DNA from: Bacteroidales bacterium
Lineage (GTDB): Bacteria; Bacteroidota; Bacteroidia; Bacteroidales; UBA932
Assembly: GCA_024695285.1 (NCBI GenBank)
Contig: JAILIM010000094.1
Coordinates: 15,417 to 79,416 of the forward strand
Direction: 5' to 3'
Length of the DNA: 64,000 nucleotides
The translations under genes were made by a program, and so were the position numbers. Positions 44,835 through 53,318 of the stretch are shown piece by piece; the stretch's first letter is position 1, and every line of letters begins with the position of its first letter. The notes under the pieces were generated by a model. It was not told where the DNA came from, searched no databases, and saw nothing but the letters and a program-made list of their open reading frames with translations.

Positions 44835-44951
44835 CGACAGTACCCTGTGCCCCCAGAGCCCATAAAACCAAGTAAAAAGGGCTCTGGGGGCACAGGGTAC
44901 TGTCGTAACACAATCCAAGTAAAAAGGGCTCTGGGGGACAGGGGACTGTCG
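44835..44951. repeat. 27-bp perfect inverted repeat plus a third, direct copy (REP-like)
   Basis: Arm 1 (44835-44861) and arm 2 (44879-44905) are exact reverse complements over 27 nt, around a 17-nt A-rich loop. A third, imperfect copy of the right half lies at 44915-44951: both copies begin CCAAGTAAAAAGGGCTCTGG and end ACTGTCG, but the third has lost or changed a few bases near the middle. The stem would be very stable and could end the EPS transcript, although no U-run follows. The duplicated half suggests a mobile or REP-type palindromic repeat rather than a simple terminator. Confidence 0.8.
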
Positions 44952-44962
44952 AAAACAAAACG

Positions 44963-44993
44963 ATTGAAAAATCGATAATAATTACTATATTTG
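44963..44993 (+). promoter_or_regulatory. Candidate promoter of the zapA operon
   Basis: TATATTTG at 44986-44993 matches the -7 consensus, with ATTG at 44963-44966 (19-nt spacer) as a one-mismatch -33. The ATG at 45001 is only 7 nt downstream, so the mRNA would start at or within a few bases of the start codon (leaderless or nearly so). Confidence 0.6.
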
Positions 44994-45000
44994 TTCCGAT

Positions 45001-45268
45001 GCTGGAAGACATTAAATCGAATATCGAGAAGCTGATTTCCCTCTATGAGACGGAAAAGCAGCGCGCAGATGCCCTGCAGGCCGAACTGGACCGCAGCAAG
45101 GCCGACGTGGCCGCCTACAAGGAAAAGATCACTGACCTTGACGGCCAGATCGACAACCTGAAACTTCAGTATGCCTTTTCCGGCACAGGCGATCCCGCTC
45201 TCGCAAAGGAGCGTATCACCAAACTCATCCGTGAAATCGACCGTTGCATCAAACTCCTTGAGAAATAG
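45001..45268 (+). CDS. Small coiled-coil protein upstream of zapA
   Basis: The 88-aa acidic protein is almost all helix with heptad-like spacing (IEKLISLYETEKQRADALQ and following), so it should form a coiled coil. It resembles the short coiled-coil proteins that sit before zapA in Bacteroidota and may work with ZapA at the division ring, by analogy with ZapB. That function is inference from position and shape. It ends 2 nt before zapA. Confidence 0.7.
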
Positions 45269-45270
45269 AA

Positions 45271-45555
45271 ATGGCACAGAACATCAAACTCAAAATTGCG
45301 GGAAATGAATACCCGATGGTCGCCACTTCGCCGGAGATGGAGGAAGCGATGCGTCTCGCCGCGGATGAAATCAACCGCAAATACAATTCCTACGACGCCA
45401 AATACCCCGACAAGACCCCTCTCGACAAACTGATAATTGTCACGCTCAACGAGACGGTCAACCGCATAGCCTGCCAGAAGAAGATGCAGCAGCTCGGCGC
45501 CGAGGCCAAAGCCCTCCAGGATGACGTGGAGGCCTACCTGGCCAAATTGAAATAA
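45271..45555 (+). CDS. zapA: Cell division protein ZapA
   Basis: ZapA bundles FtsZ filaments at the Z ring. The 94-aa protein has the family form: KLKIAGNEYPMVATSPEMEEAMRLAADEIN (beta strands and first helix), then a long helix through LIIVTLNETVNRIACQKK and the C-terminal coiled coil. The length is typical. It is followed 5 nt later by the probable 6S RNA, an order conserved in Bacteroidota. Confidence 0.85.
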   Translation: MAQNIKLKIAGNEYPMVATSPEMEEAMRLAADEINRKYNSYDAKYPDKTPLDKLIIVTLNETVNRIACQKKMQQLGAEAKALQDDVEAYLAKLK

Positions 45556-45560
45556 GGCTT

Positions 45561-45715
45561 AAGCCGTCAGGCCCAAGAGGAGAAAACATCAAGTTTTTCA
45601 CTTACCGGGTTAACTCGGACCGCGGAAGGCAGGCCTGCAAGACAGGATCCCCGAACCGGACCGGAGCCCAAATCTTTCGAGCCAGACAATTTTCTGACTG
45701 TTCGGCTGACGGCTT
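45561..45715 (+). ncRNA. ssrS: Probable 6S RNA (6S-Flavo type)
   Basis: The region starts with AAGCCGTCAG (45561-45570) and ends with its exact reverse complement CTGACGGCTT (45706-45715), followed by a T-run. This closes a roughly 155-nt rod-like RNA with further internal pairing and open bulges, the form of 6S RNA, which binds sigma-70-type polymerase as a promoter mimic. Position after zapA fits the Bacteroidota 6S-Flavo family. No ORF fits this stretch. The exact ends are estimates. A covariance-model search (RF01685) would decide. Confidence 0.65.
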
Positions 45716-45721
45716 TTTTAT

Positions 45722-45760
45722 AAAAAAGAAGGAACTGAGCTATTTCAGTTCCTTCTTTTT
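45722..45760. terminator. Bidirectional intrinsic terminator
   Basis: AAAAAAGAAGGAACTGA (45722-45738) pairs with TCAGTTCCTTCTTTTT (45745-45760) around a 6-nt loop. The A-run on one side and the T-run on the other let it end both the rightward 6S RNA transcript and the leftward SusCD island, whose last stop is at 45776. Confidence 0.75.
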
Positions 45761-45775
45761 CGTATGTCGTGGCCT

Positions 45776-48052
45776 CTACTTGGTCACGACTTTGATGTTG
45801 TCGAGATACCAGCGGTTCTGGCCGCGGGCGGGGTTCTCCACATAAGGATCGTAGTTGGTGGGACGAATCTTGATGCGGGTGCCTGAGTCGACTCCATTGA
45901 GGGTTATCGAGGCGTGCTGCCACTCGATCTTGCTCTCGCCATCAACCTGGCTCTGTGCAGACTGAATATGAGGACTCAAAGAATCGTTGTTATCAGCACA
46001 GACACCGTTACCCACAATTTCCACGGTAATGGTCATCAGGTCGGGCTTGAAGCCTCCGGTAACCTGCCAGCACCAATCGAAATCGAGAGCGACATTGGCC
46101 TTGGAAGACAAGGAGCTCAAGGCCGGCAGCGTGATTCCGGAATTCCAGTCGCTCTTGCCGAATTTGAGGTAATTCTTCTGGAGGTACAGTACCTTGGCGG
46201 GGATGTTCTCGGCAGTCACGTCAGTCCATTCCATACCCTGTTTGCCTTCATAGTATCCATATCCTCTTGACGAGAATTCATTCAAAAATCCTTCGCAGGT
46301 AGTGGTAGTGAAAACGTTGGGGGCTGTAGCGCTGGGGTTGTTGGTGGCTACGGCATCGCCGGCATTAGCGGCGGTAGCCCAGGGCTCAACCCACTCGAAA
46401 TCGTCTTCGAATACGGTCACGCCGGCAGTGCCGCCACCGCCGCCACCGCCACCGGCGGGAGCGTCGGTCACCTCGAACACGGGACCTGCATCCTCGCCCT
46501 CGTCGCCGTTGTCGGAGATACGGCAGGTGCCTCCGTTAGGATTGGCGAGAGGACCCTTGTCGTTGGCCTGGGCATTTGCCACGCAGCGCATCCTGAACAT
46601 AGGCTCACGGCAAGGAGCTGCAAGCTTCCATGCGCACTCGACCACGATGTTGGAAGTGGGCTCCTGGAAGTTGTACCTTGCGTTGGTGCCGGATTCGGTC
46701 TCGGTGGAGACGGGATACTCTTCGGCCGGCTGCCAGTCGTTGCCGTCGAAGTACTCGAGCATCCAGTACCTCTGTCCGGTTGCGGACACGCGGGTCATGA
46801 ACTTGATGTGGAGGTTGGTGCCGGCCGGGTACTCGTAGTTGTCGGTAGCGGAGAAGAGCCAGTAGTCGCCGGGCCATGCGCCGGTCACGTAAGGATGGCC
46901 GGTGCTGCCGATGATACGGGACGCCTTGTTGTTGATGTCGATCTCGCTCTTGTCAACCTGGTAGTACTCGATCTTGCCGTTACCCTCGACGTTGGAAGGA
47001 ACGTACAGGCCGCCGTTGCCCGGAGCCGTGTCAAGCTTGCCGCCAGTGCCTCCGAAGAAGTCCTGGTAGGCGGTCATGGTCGTAGCGGTGAAGCGCCACT
47101 TGGCATAGAGAAGCTTATCGGGTCTCGGCACGACGGCAGGGCCGTTGTCCTTAAGGACGGTGGTCAGGATGCCGAACAGGTTGGCGCCGAGGAGGCCGCC
47201 GCAGTAGCCGGTGAGCTGGACCTTGTTGCCGTTGAGCTTGGAGATGCTCAGGTCGGCAGGGCAGTCCAACTGCTTGACGGAGTATTCAATGTCGTTGGCG
47301 GTGACGATCAGGTTGCCGCCCTTGACCATACCGTTCACGGTGATATAATCCATCGCGTCGCCCTTGAAAGTGGCGATTTCATCGGTGATGTTCCTGGGCT
47401 CGGGATAGGTGAAGGTGCCGGAAGACAGAACCTTGAAGTCATCTACAGTGGTTATTGCAGGCAGATTGTTGCTGCTGCCCTTGATTCCCTTTATGGATAC
47501 CTTGTCGCCGATCTTGGGGCTGTTGGAGTCCTTGACATAGACGTTGGTGGAGCCGCTGTTGACTACGTAGCCGGCGGAGGTGACGGCTGCGACGGTGGCT
47601 TCGTCTAGTATGAAGGACTTGCCGTCAGCGAGGGCGGCTACCTTGTCGAGGGTCAGGTGCTGGGCGTTGCGGTAGGCGTCGCCTTCCTGGCTCACGAAGA
47701 TGAGGAGGCGGCTGGCCAGGGTCTTGCCGGAAATGATGAGCGTGTCCTTGCGGGGCTCGAGCATTCCGCCGGCATCGACATTTTCCTGGGCAGTCACGGT
47801 CACGGTCACGACGCCGTCGCCGGTGTTGGGATCAACGGAGATCCAGTCGGGGGCGGTGGTGTGCCAGGGACCGTCGGAATAGACGGTGACAGTCTGGGCC
47901 GCCGGATTCTTGGCGGCGAATGTCATTATTGACTGATCTCCGAGCACTGCCTTGGCGACTTTCTCCTGGGGCTCCTTGTTGCAGGATGCAAACAGGAGGG
48001 CGCAGGCGGCCGCCAGGGCGGATACTTTAATTATTTTGCTTATTGTGTTCAT
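45776..48052 (-). CDS. BACON-domain surface lipoprotein of the SusCD island
   Basis: The 758-aa protein has a lipoprotein signal (Cys24 after LLFAS). Next is a BACON-like domain at about 45-125 (QTVTVYSDGPWHTTAPDWISVDPNTGDG...VSQEGD), then a domain resembling the OB-fold DUF5689 type (VKDSNSPKIGDKVSIKGIKG). The middle and C-terminal parts are beta-sandwich-like, joined by a glycine-rich linker with eight consecutive Gly near residue 540. The last domain (LALDFDWCWQV-like core, ending RWYLDNIKVVTK) looks like a carbohydrate-binding or jelly-roll module. It is probably a surface glycan-binding protein. It is the last gene of the island, 3 nt after SusD. Confidence 0.75.
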   Translation of the reverse strand: MNTISKIIKVSALAAACALLFASCNKEPQEKVAKAVLGDQSIMTFAAKNPAAQTVTVYSDGPWHTTAPDWISVDPNTGDGVVTVTVTAQENVDAGGMLEPRKDTLIISGKTLASRLLIFVSQEGDAYRNAQHLTLDKVAALADGKSFILDEATVAAVTSAGYVVNSGSTNVYVKDSNSPKIGDKVSIKGIKGSSNNLPAITTVDDFKVLSSGTFTYPEPRNITDEIATFKGDAMDYITVNGMVKGGNLIVTANDIEYSVKQLDCPADLSISKLNGNKVQLTGYCGGLLGANLFGILTTVLKDNGPAVVPRPDKLLYAKWRFTATTMTAYQDFFGGTGGKLDTAPGNGGLYVPSNVEGNGKIEYYQVDKSEIDINNKASRIIGSTGHPYVTGAWPGDYWLFSATDNYEYPAGTNLHIKFMTRVSATGQRYWMLEYFDGNDWQPAEEYPVSTETESGTNARYNFQEPTSNIVVECAWKLAAPCREPMFRMRCVANAQANDKGPLANPNGGTCRISDNGDEGEDAGPVFEVTDAPAGGGGGGGGTAGVTVFEDDFEWVEPWATAANAGDAVATNNPSATAPNVFTTTTCEGFLNEFSSRGYGYYEGKQGMEWTDVTAENIPAKVLYLQKNYLKFGKSDWNSGITLPALSSLSSKANVALDFDWCWQVTGGFKPDLMTITVEIVGNGVCADNNDSLSPHIQSAQSQVDGESKIEWQHASITLNGVDSGTRIKIRPTNYDPYVENPARGQNRWYLDNIKVVTK

Positions 48053-48055
48053 TTT

Positions 48056-49921
48056 CTATTTCCAGTTAGGGTTCTGCACAAGATTCTCGTTCAGCAGAAG
48101 CTCATTCTCCGGGATGGGGTAGAAATAGTGCTTGCTCTCATCGAAGACGTGGGTAATGCTGTGGAGGGCATCACGCACGCCGGAGGTCGCCAGCTGGCCG
48201 GTGTTGGGATCTATCAGGTAGAAGATCTCGTCGTTGGAGGTCTCAATGCCGGTCGAAGGATCGTAAATCATGAATCTGGTGCCGCTTGCGTTCGAACTTC
48301 CGGTGTAGAAGGTATACTTGCTGTCGTCACCGAAGTCATAGGTGCCGGGGCCGGGGATGTACATGCCGTAGAACGGCTGGTTGAGACAGTAGCCGGCTTT
48401 CCAGCGCATAAGGTCGAAATAGCGGCCGTAGCCTTCCTGGAAGAGCTCGATTGCTCTTTCGCGGCGTATCTCGAGGATGACGCCCTTGTTGCCTCCGGAG
48501 ACGTTTGGATAGCCGGTCTCTGCTGACATCAGGTAAGGATCAGGGTTGGCGTTGGCGGCGGCCATGTCAAGATGAGGCATGCCCACGCGGTCGCGGATCT
48601 TGTTGATGGAGATGTCAAGGTCGTCCTGGGTGAGGGTCCCGAGTTCAGCCTTTGCCTCTGCATAGGTGAGCAGGGCTTCCGCATAACGGAACACAGGCAT
48701 GTCATTGTCTGAGTTGTCGGTGGAATACGGCTTCAGGTCATAGGACTGGATGTACTTGATGGTCTGGTAGCCGGTCTGGCAGTAGGCGAACTCAGGGCCG
48801 TCCTTGCTTGTGCCGGGCTTCTTCCAGCTGTAGCCGGGAGTGCGGATGGTCTGGGCGAGACGGGGATCGCGGTCGGCGACTTCTTCGGCAAAAGGCATCA
48901 CGTTCCAGCCGGGCTTGTCGGTGAAACGTGAACCGTCGCTCATCAGGTACATGTCGACGAGTTTCTTGGTCATGCCGTAGCGCGCGGAAGTCTGGTTGGT
49001 GATGTCGCGTCCGCAGTCGTGCTTGATCTTGAGACCTTTGTCATAGTTGACAGCGAGGATGATCTCGTCGGGATTGGCATTGCTGGAGTTGAAAAGGGTC
49101 AGGTAATCGCTGTCCTTCTTTCCTGTGCTGTAGAGCTTGTAGGCGTTGGTGTCCATCAGCAACTTGGCAGCATCAGCCGCCTGGTTGAGATAATACTGGT
49201 AGTCGTGGGTGGAGCCGTCGGCTGCAGTATAGGAGGTCTCGAACGGGGCGGGGGAACTGTGGTACTTCCTGAACGTGCCCTCGAAGAGGCAGAACTGAGC
49301 CTTCAGGAACATTGCCGTGTATTTGTTGACGCGGTATGAAGTCTGGGGAGCAGCAGCCTTGTCAGGCAGGTTCTCAATGGCTTCGTCCACATCGGCGATC
49401 ATGTGCTGGAGTATGGTCTCACGGCTGTCGCGGGGATTGTAGAGAGCCTCGTCTGCAGAACCGAGCTCAACGTCGTACCATGGCACATCTCCGAACTTGC
49501 GGACCATGTTGGCGTAGAAGTATGCACGCCAGAACTTCACCAGGGCGGTGTATTCCTTGACGGCCGCTTCGTCCTCGCAGTTGTGGATGTTGCCGAGGAG
49601 GGTGTTCATCTTGCGAAGGTCGCCCCAGGCGCCAGTGCCGGCTCCCCAGCCACCGCCCGTAGCAGGAACGGTGCGGTCGTTGCCGCCGCGGATGAGGTCG
49701 GAAGGATTCATCTTCACGAACAGGTCGCTCTCCCTTGCGAAAGGCTCCTTGTCGAGAAGGTTGTTATAGAAGGAGTTGGAGAAGAGCTGCAAGTCTTCTC
49801 TGGTCTTGAAATAAGAATCGGGCGTGATCTTGGACTCGGGCACCAGGGTCAGGACGTCATCGAGTTTACAGGAGACGAAAGCCAGGGATGCGAGGGCCAG
49901 TATAATTATGCACTTTTTCAT
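48056..49921 (-). CDS. SusD/RagB family nutrient-binding outer-membrane lipoprotein
   Basis: The 621-aa lipoprotein (Cys18 after LASLAFVS) has the SusD N-terminal pattern LTLVPESKITPDSYFKTREDLQLFSNSFYN, TPR-like helices, FRYAEALLTYAEAKAELG and the conserved end EIRRERAIELFQEGYGRYFDLMRW. It covers the SusC barrel as a lid and captures the ligand. It lies 12 nt after SusC. The ligand cannot be read from sequence, and no glycoside hydrolase is in the island. Confidence 0.93.
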   Translation of the reverse strand: MKKCIIILALASLAFVSCKLDDVLTLVPESKITPDSYFKTREDLQLFSNSFYNNLLDKEPFARESDLFVKMNPSDLIRGGNDRTVPATGGGWGAGTGAWGDLRKMNTLLGNIHNCEDEAAVKEYTALVKFWRAYFYANMVRKFGDVPWYDVELGSADEALYNPRDSRETILQHMIADVDEAIENLPDKAAAPQTSYRVNKYTAMFLKAQFCLFEGTFRKYHSSPAPFETSYTAADGSTHDYQYYLNQAADAAKLLMDTNAYKLYSTGKKDSDYLTLFNSSNANPDEIILAVNYDKGLKIKHDCGRDITNQTSARYGMTKKLVDMYLMSDGSRFTDKPGWNVMPFAEEVADRDPRLAQTIRTPGYSWKKPGTSKDGPEFAYCQTGYQTIKYIQSYDLKPYSTDNSDNDMPVFRYAEALLTYAEAKAELGTLTQDDLDISINKIRDRVGMPHLDMAAANANPDPYLMSAETGYPNVSGGNKGVILEIRRERAIELFQEGYGRYFDLMRWKAGYCLNQPFYGMYIPGPGTYDFGDDSKYTFYTGSSNASGTRFMIYDPSTGIETSNDEIFYLIDPNTGQLATSGVRDALHSITHVFDESKHYFYPIPENELLLNENLVQNPNWK

Positions 49922-49933
49922 AACTGTCTCATT

Positions 49934-52900
49934 TTAGAAAGTGATATCAACGCCAAACATGAAAGTCTTCTGCCATGGATATGCGGTGTTGTTCAAATCG
50001 TCGACAGGGTCGCCGCCGCGGTTGAAGCAACTCTCCGGATCCAGATGGTCGGTCACTTTGGTAATAGGGGACCAGTACGCCAGGTTCTCGCCGGAGAAGT
50101 AAACCCTGAGGCCTTCCAGGCCGACGTGGGATATGAGCTTCTTGGGCAGTTCGTAACCTACGGTCAGGTTCTTGAAGCGCAGGTAACGGATGTTCTGGAT
50201 GTAGCGGTCGTTCACGCGTCCGAGTTCGCCGCCACCGTTGGATGCAACGTTGGAACGAGGCCTCGGGAAGTAGGCGTTGGGGTTGTCTTCAGACCAGCAG
50301 TTGTCGAGGAAGTTCTTCGCGAGGAAGGCAGGATAACCGAGAGAGTAGGGACCCCAGAAATCGAAGTTGTAGCGGGCGGGATACCAGTAATGGTCGCCGG
50401 TACCTTCAAAGAACACGCTCACGTCGAAGCCTGCGATGGAGAAACCGGTCTGGAAACCGTAGTGCAGGCGGGGCAGGGAGTTACCGAGATAGATACGGTC
50501 GCCGTGCTCAGTCAGGGTGTTCTTGCCGATTCCAATGGTCTTGTCATCGTCAAGGTCGGCATACTTGAGGTCACCGGCCTTCCAGCCGCCGTTGAGGTTG
50601 GCGTTGCAGTAGGACTGGTCGATCCTGCTGGTGTATTCCTGGGCTTCGGCATCGGAAGCGAAGAGACCTTCAACGTGGAAGCCCCAGATTTCACCGAGTT
50701 CCATGCCCTCGTAGTAGTTGGAGAGGAGCTTGGTCTCGTTGTTGAACTTCGTGATGTTGGATCGGTATTCGCTGAGGGTGGGCTTGAAGAAATACTCGAA
50801 GGTCTGGCTGCCGATCTTGAAGGAATCCCTCCAGCTGAGAGAGAGTTCATAACCCTTGGTGCGGAGGTCTGCGGCATTCATCTGCGGCACGGAGGCACCG
50901 TATACTGAAGGCAGGTCCATACCGTCGGTGAGCATTCCCACGGTGTCGCGGATGTAGGCTTCAGCTGTGAATTCCAGCTTGTTGCCCCACATCGCTAGGT
51001 CGAGGCCTATGTTGGTCTGCTTGGAAGTCTCCCAGGTCTTGTCGGAAGCAACAGGGGCATCCACGTTTGTGTAGCGGGCCATCACGCCGTCGCCGAAGTT
51101 GAATGCGCTGAAGGTCTTGAAATTGATCAGGCGCATGTAGGAGTAGTTATCGACGTTCTGGTTGCCGAGGGTTCCGTAAGACGCACGGATCTTGAGGTTG
51201 TTGACGATGTGCTTGACAGGGGAGAAGAAAGGCTCTTCGCTGATACGCCAGCCCACTGAGACCGAAGGGAAGAATCCCCATTTGTGTCCGGCTGCAAAAC
51301 GGGAAGATCCGTCGTAGCGTGCGGAGGTCTCAAACAGGTAGCGGCCCTTGTAGTCGTAGTTGATACGGCCGAAGAAACCGGCGGTTCTCCATGCTGTCTG
51401 GCCGCCGTTCACTTCAGGAACGCGTCCTGTGACGTGTTCAGAAATCAGTTTCTTGTCCGCATCAGAGAGGTTGGAGTTTTCCAGCCGCGCGAGCGCATTC
51501 TGTAAATCATTAGTATAATTAGTCGTGGAGATGAGGTCCAGATCGGAAAGCTCGGTGGTGATGAGGTCGTAGCCTTTGGACCAGACATCCTTGTAGTGGT
51601 AGTCGTCGTAGTTGAAACCGGCCATCACCTTGAAATTATGGGCATCGGCCCAGGTGTGCTCGTAGGTGCCGTACACATTGATGGTCTGGCGGATGTTCTC
51701 GGAATTCTTCTCCGTCATGTAGTTGTCGAAAGCGCCGCCGTTGTTGTATGTGACTACGACACCAGGTACCTGTGAATACTCAATCAGGTTGCGCCTGTGG
51801 GTGTCGTGGTTGATGTAGGTACGGTAGCTGTAGTTCGCCTTTAGGGTGAGGCCCGTGAACGGAGTGATGGTGAGTTCAGTCGTGTTCGCGAAGTCAGTCC
51901 TCTTCTCTATGTTGAGGTTGCTGCTGGCATAGGCCCACTGGCGTCCGTTGTTGACGCGGTAGCCGAGGGCGTCCACGAAGTAGAGCCAGGTGCCGTCGGG
52001 GTTCTGTGCAGGGAAGCAGGCAGGGGAGTGGCGGTCACCGTAGGCGAAGGAGTCCTGAATGTCGGCGAGTCCGGGGAAATCGTAGGTGCCGACGAAGAAG
52101 TTGGTGTTGTTGCTGATGCGCGCATACTTGTTGATGCGGCCGTCAATTTTGGCCCTGAGGTTGTACTTCTCGTACACGTCGGGGCGGACCTTCACCATAC
52201 CTTCCTGGCGGTCATACTGGCCGGAGAGGTAGTACTTGACGGCCTTGTTGCCGCCGCTGACGCTCACGCTGTGGTTTGTTGTGGGATGCACGTCGTTGTA
52301 CATCGTGTGCCACCAGTCGGTGTTGGCGTAGTACTTGTACTTGCCGTCCTTGGTGACGACCCAGGGGCGCTCGGGATTCTCGACCTTGTCGTTGACGCGG
52401 GCGAGGAGCTCTCGCATGTCCTCGGCGGTGTAATTTACGTAGTTGGAACCCTTGCTCTCGTACCAGAACTTGTTGATGGTGTAGACGGACCAGTAGCCGG
52501 TGGTTTCCCAGTCAGTGGATGTGGTCGGCATCTCAACGCCCCAGCGACCGCTGTAACGGACAGTGGCCTTGTTCTTTTCTGAGCCGCTCTTGGTAGTGAC
52601 GAGAATCACACCGTAGGCTGCGCGGGCTCCGTAAACAGCTGCGGAAGAGGCATCCTTAATGACGGAGATGGACTCGACGTCCTGTGGGTTGATTCGGTTG
52701 ATGCTTCCTTCGATGCCGTCGATGAGTACCAGGGGGTCACCGCCGTTGATGGAGGTATAGCCTCGGATGTTCAGGCTTCCGGTCGCACCGGGGTTACCTG
52801 CAGAGGTGCTGATGTTCAGGCCAGGGACGGAACCCTGAAGCATCGTGGTGAGGTTGTGAGCGCTTCGGTTCTCGAGCTGCTTGCTCTCGACGGCCGTGAT

Positions 52901-53269
52901 GGCGCCGGTCAGGTTGACCTTCTTCTGGACGCCGTAGCCGACGACCACAGTCTCTTCAATCGTCATAGCGTCATCGTCGAGCGTGATGTCGACTACGTCC
53001 TGCGATGCTGGAACGCTGACGCTTTGTGTCTGATAACCGAGACTTGAGAAGACCAGGACCACATCGGAGGCAGGTACTTTCAGGGAGTATGTACCATCCG
53101 CATTGGTCACGGTCCCGTTCGTGGTCCCTTCGAGAATGACGCCTACGCCGGGCAGCGGCTGCTGCGAGGAGTCGAGCACCTTTCCCTGGACCGTGCGGTT
53201 CTGTGCCTGCAGGCCGAAGGCCGGCAACAACAGCAGAGCCGCCAGGGTGAGAATTTTCGGTAATCTCAT
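49934..53269 (-). CDS. SusC/RagA family TonB-linked outer-membrane transporter
   Basis: The 1111-aa protein has a signal peptide (about 1-22), a carboxypeptidase-regulatory-like domain (VQGKVLDSSQQPLPGVGVILEGT, about 27-110), the TonB-box region (ETVVVGYGVQKK), a plug domain (DPLVLIDGIEGSINRINPQDVESISVIKDASSAAVYG) and a 22-strand barrel ending in Phe. It imports a ligand caught by SusD, powered by TonB-ExbBD. It has no N-terminal signalling extension, so it is not itself a sigma-regulator trigger. It follows the phosphoesterase gene by 49 nt without an obvious promoter between. Confidence 0.95.
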   Translation of the reverse strand: MRLPKILTLAALLLLPAFGLQAQNRTVQGKVLDSSQQPLPGVGVILEGTTNGTVTNADGTYSLKVPASDVVLVFSSLGYQTQSVSVPASQDVVDITLDDDAMTIEETVVVGYGVQKKVNLTGAITAVESKQLENRSAHNLTTMLQGSVPGLNISTSAGNPGATGSLNIRGYTSINGGDPLVLIDGIEGSINRINPQDVESISVIKDASSAAVYGARAAYGVILVTTKSGSEKNKATVRYSGRWGVEMPTTSTDWETTGYWSVYTINKFWYESKGSNYVNYTAEDMRELLARVNDKVENPERPWVVTKDGKYKYYANTDWWHTMYNDVHPTTNHSVSVSGGNKAVKYYLSGQYDRQEGMVKVRPDVYEKYNLRAKIDGRINKYARISNNTNFFVGTYDFPGLADIQDSFAYGDRHSPACFPAQNPDGTWLYFVDALGYRVNNGRQWAYASSNLNIEKRTDFANTTELTITPFTGLTLKANYSYRTYINHDTHRRNLIEYSQVPGVVVTYNNGGAFDNYMTEKNSENIRQTINVYGTYEHTWADAHNFKVMAGFNYDDYHYKDVWSKGYDLITTELSDLDLISTTNYTNDLQNALARLENSNLSDADKKLISEHVTGRVPEVNGGQTAWRTAGFFGRINYDYKGRYLFETSARYDGSSRFAAGHKWGFFPSVSVGWRISEEPFFSPVKHIVNNLKIRASYGTLGNQNVDNYSYMRLINFKTFSAFNFGDGVMARYTNVDAPVASDKTWETSKQTNIGLDLAMWGNKLEFTAEAYIRDTVGMLTDGMDLPSVYGASVPQMNAADLRTKGYELSLSWRDSFKIGSQTFEYFFKPTLSEYRSNITKFNNETKLLSNYYEGMELGEIWGFHVEGLFASDAEAQEYTSRIDQSYCNANLNGGWKAGDLKYADLDDDKTIGIGKNTLTEHGDRIYLGNSLPRLHYGFQTGFSIAGFDVSVFFEGTGDHYWYPARYNFDFWGPYSLGYPAFLAKNFLDNCWSEDNPNAYFPRPRSNVASNGGGELGRVNDRYIQNIRYLRFKNLTVGYELPKKLISHVGLEGLRVYFSGENLAYWSPITKVTDHLDPESCFNRGGDPVDDLNNTAYPWQKTFMFGVDITF

Positions 53270-53318
53270 GATAGTTTGTGGTTAACGGATTGAGTTAGAA
53301 TTATAAATAAATATGGAG

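Noticed and set aside
44655..44978. Open frames running through the 27-bp inverted repeat
   Set aside because: They overlap the HddC-GmhB gene in another frame and read repetitive sequence. No start signal or family support.
49403..50908. 501-codon plus-strand frame across SusD and SusC
   Set aside because: It spans the end of one well-supported gene and the start of another on the opposite strand, and its translation looks like an antisense product.
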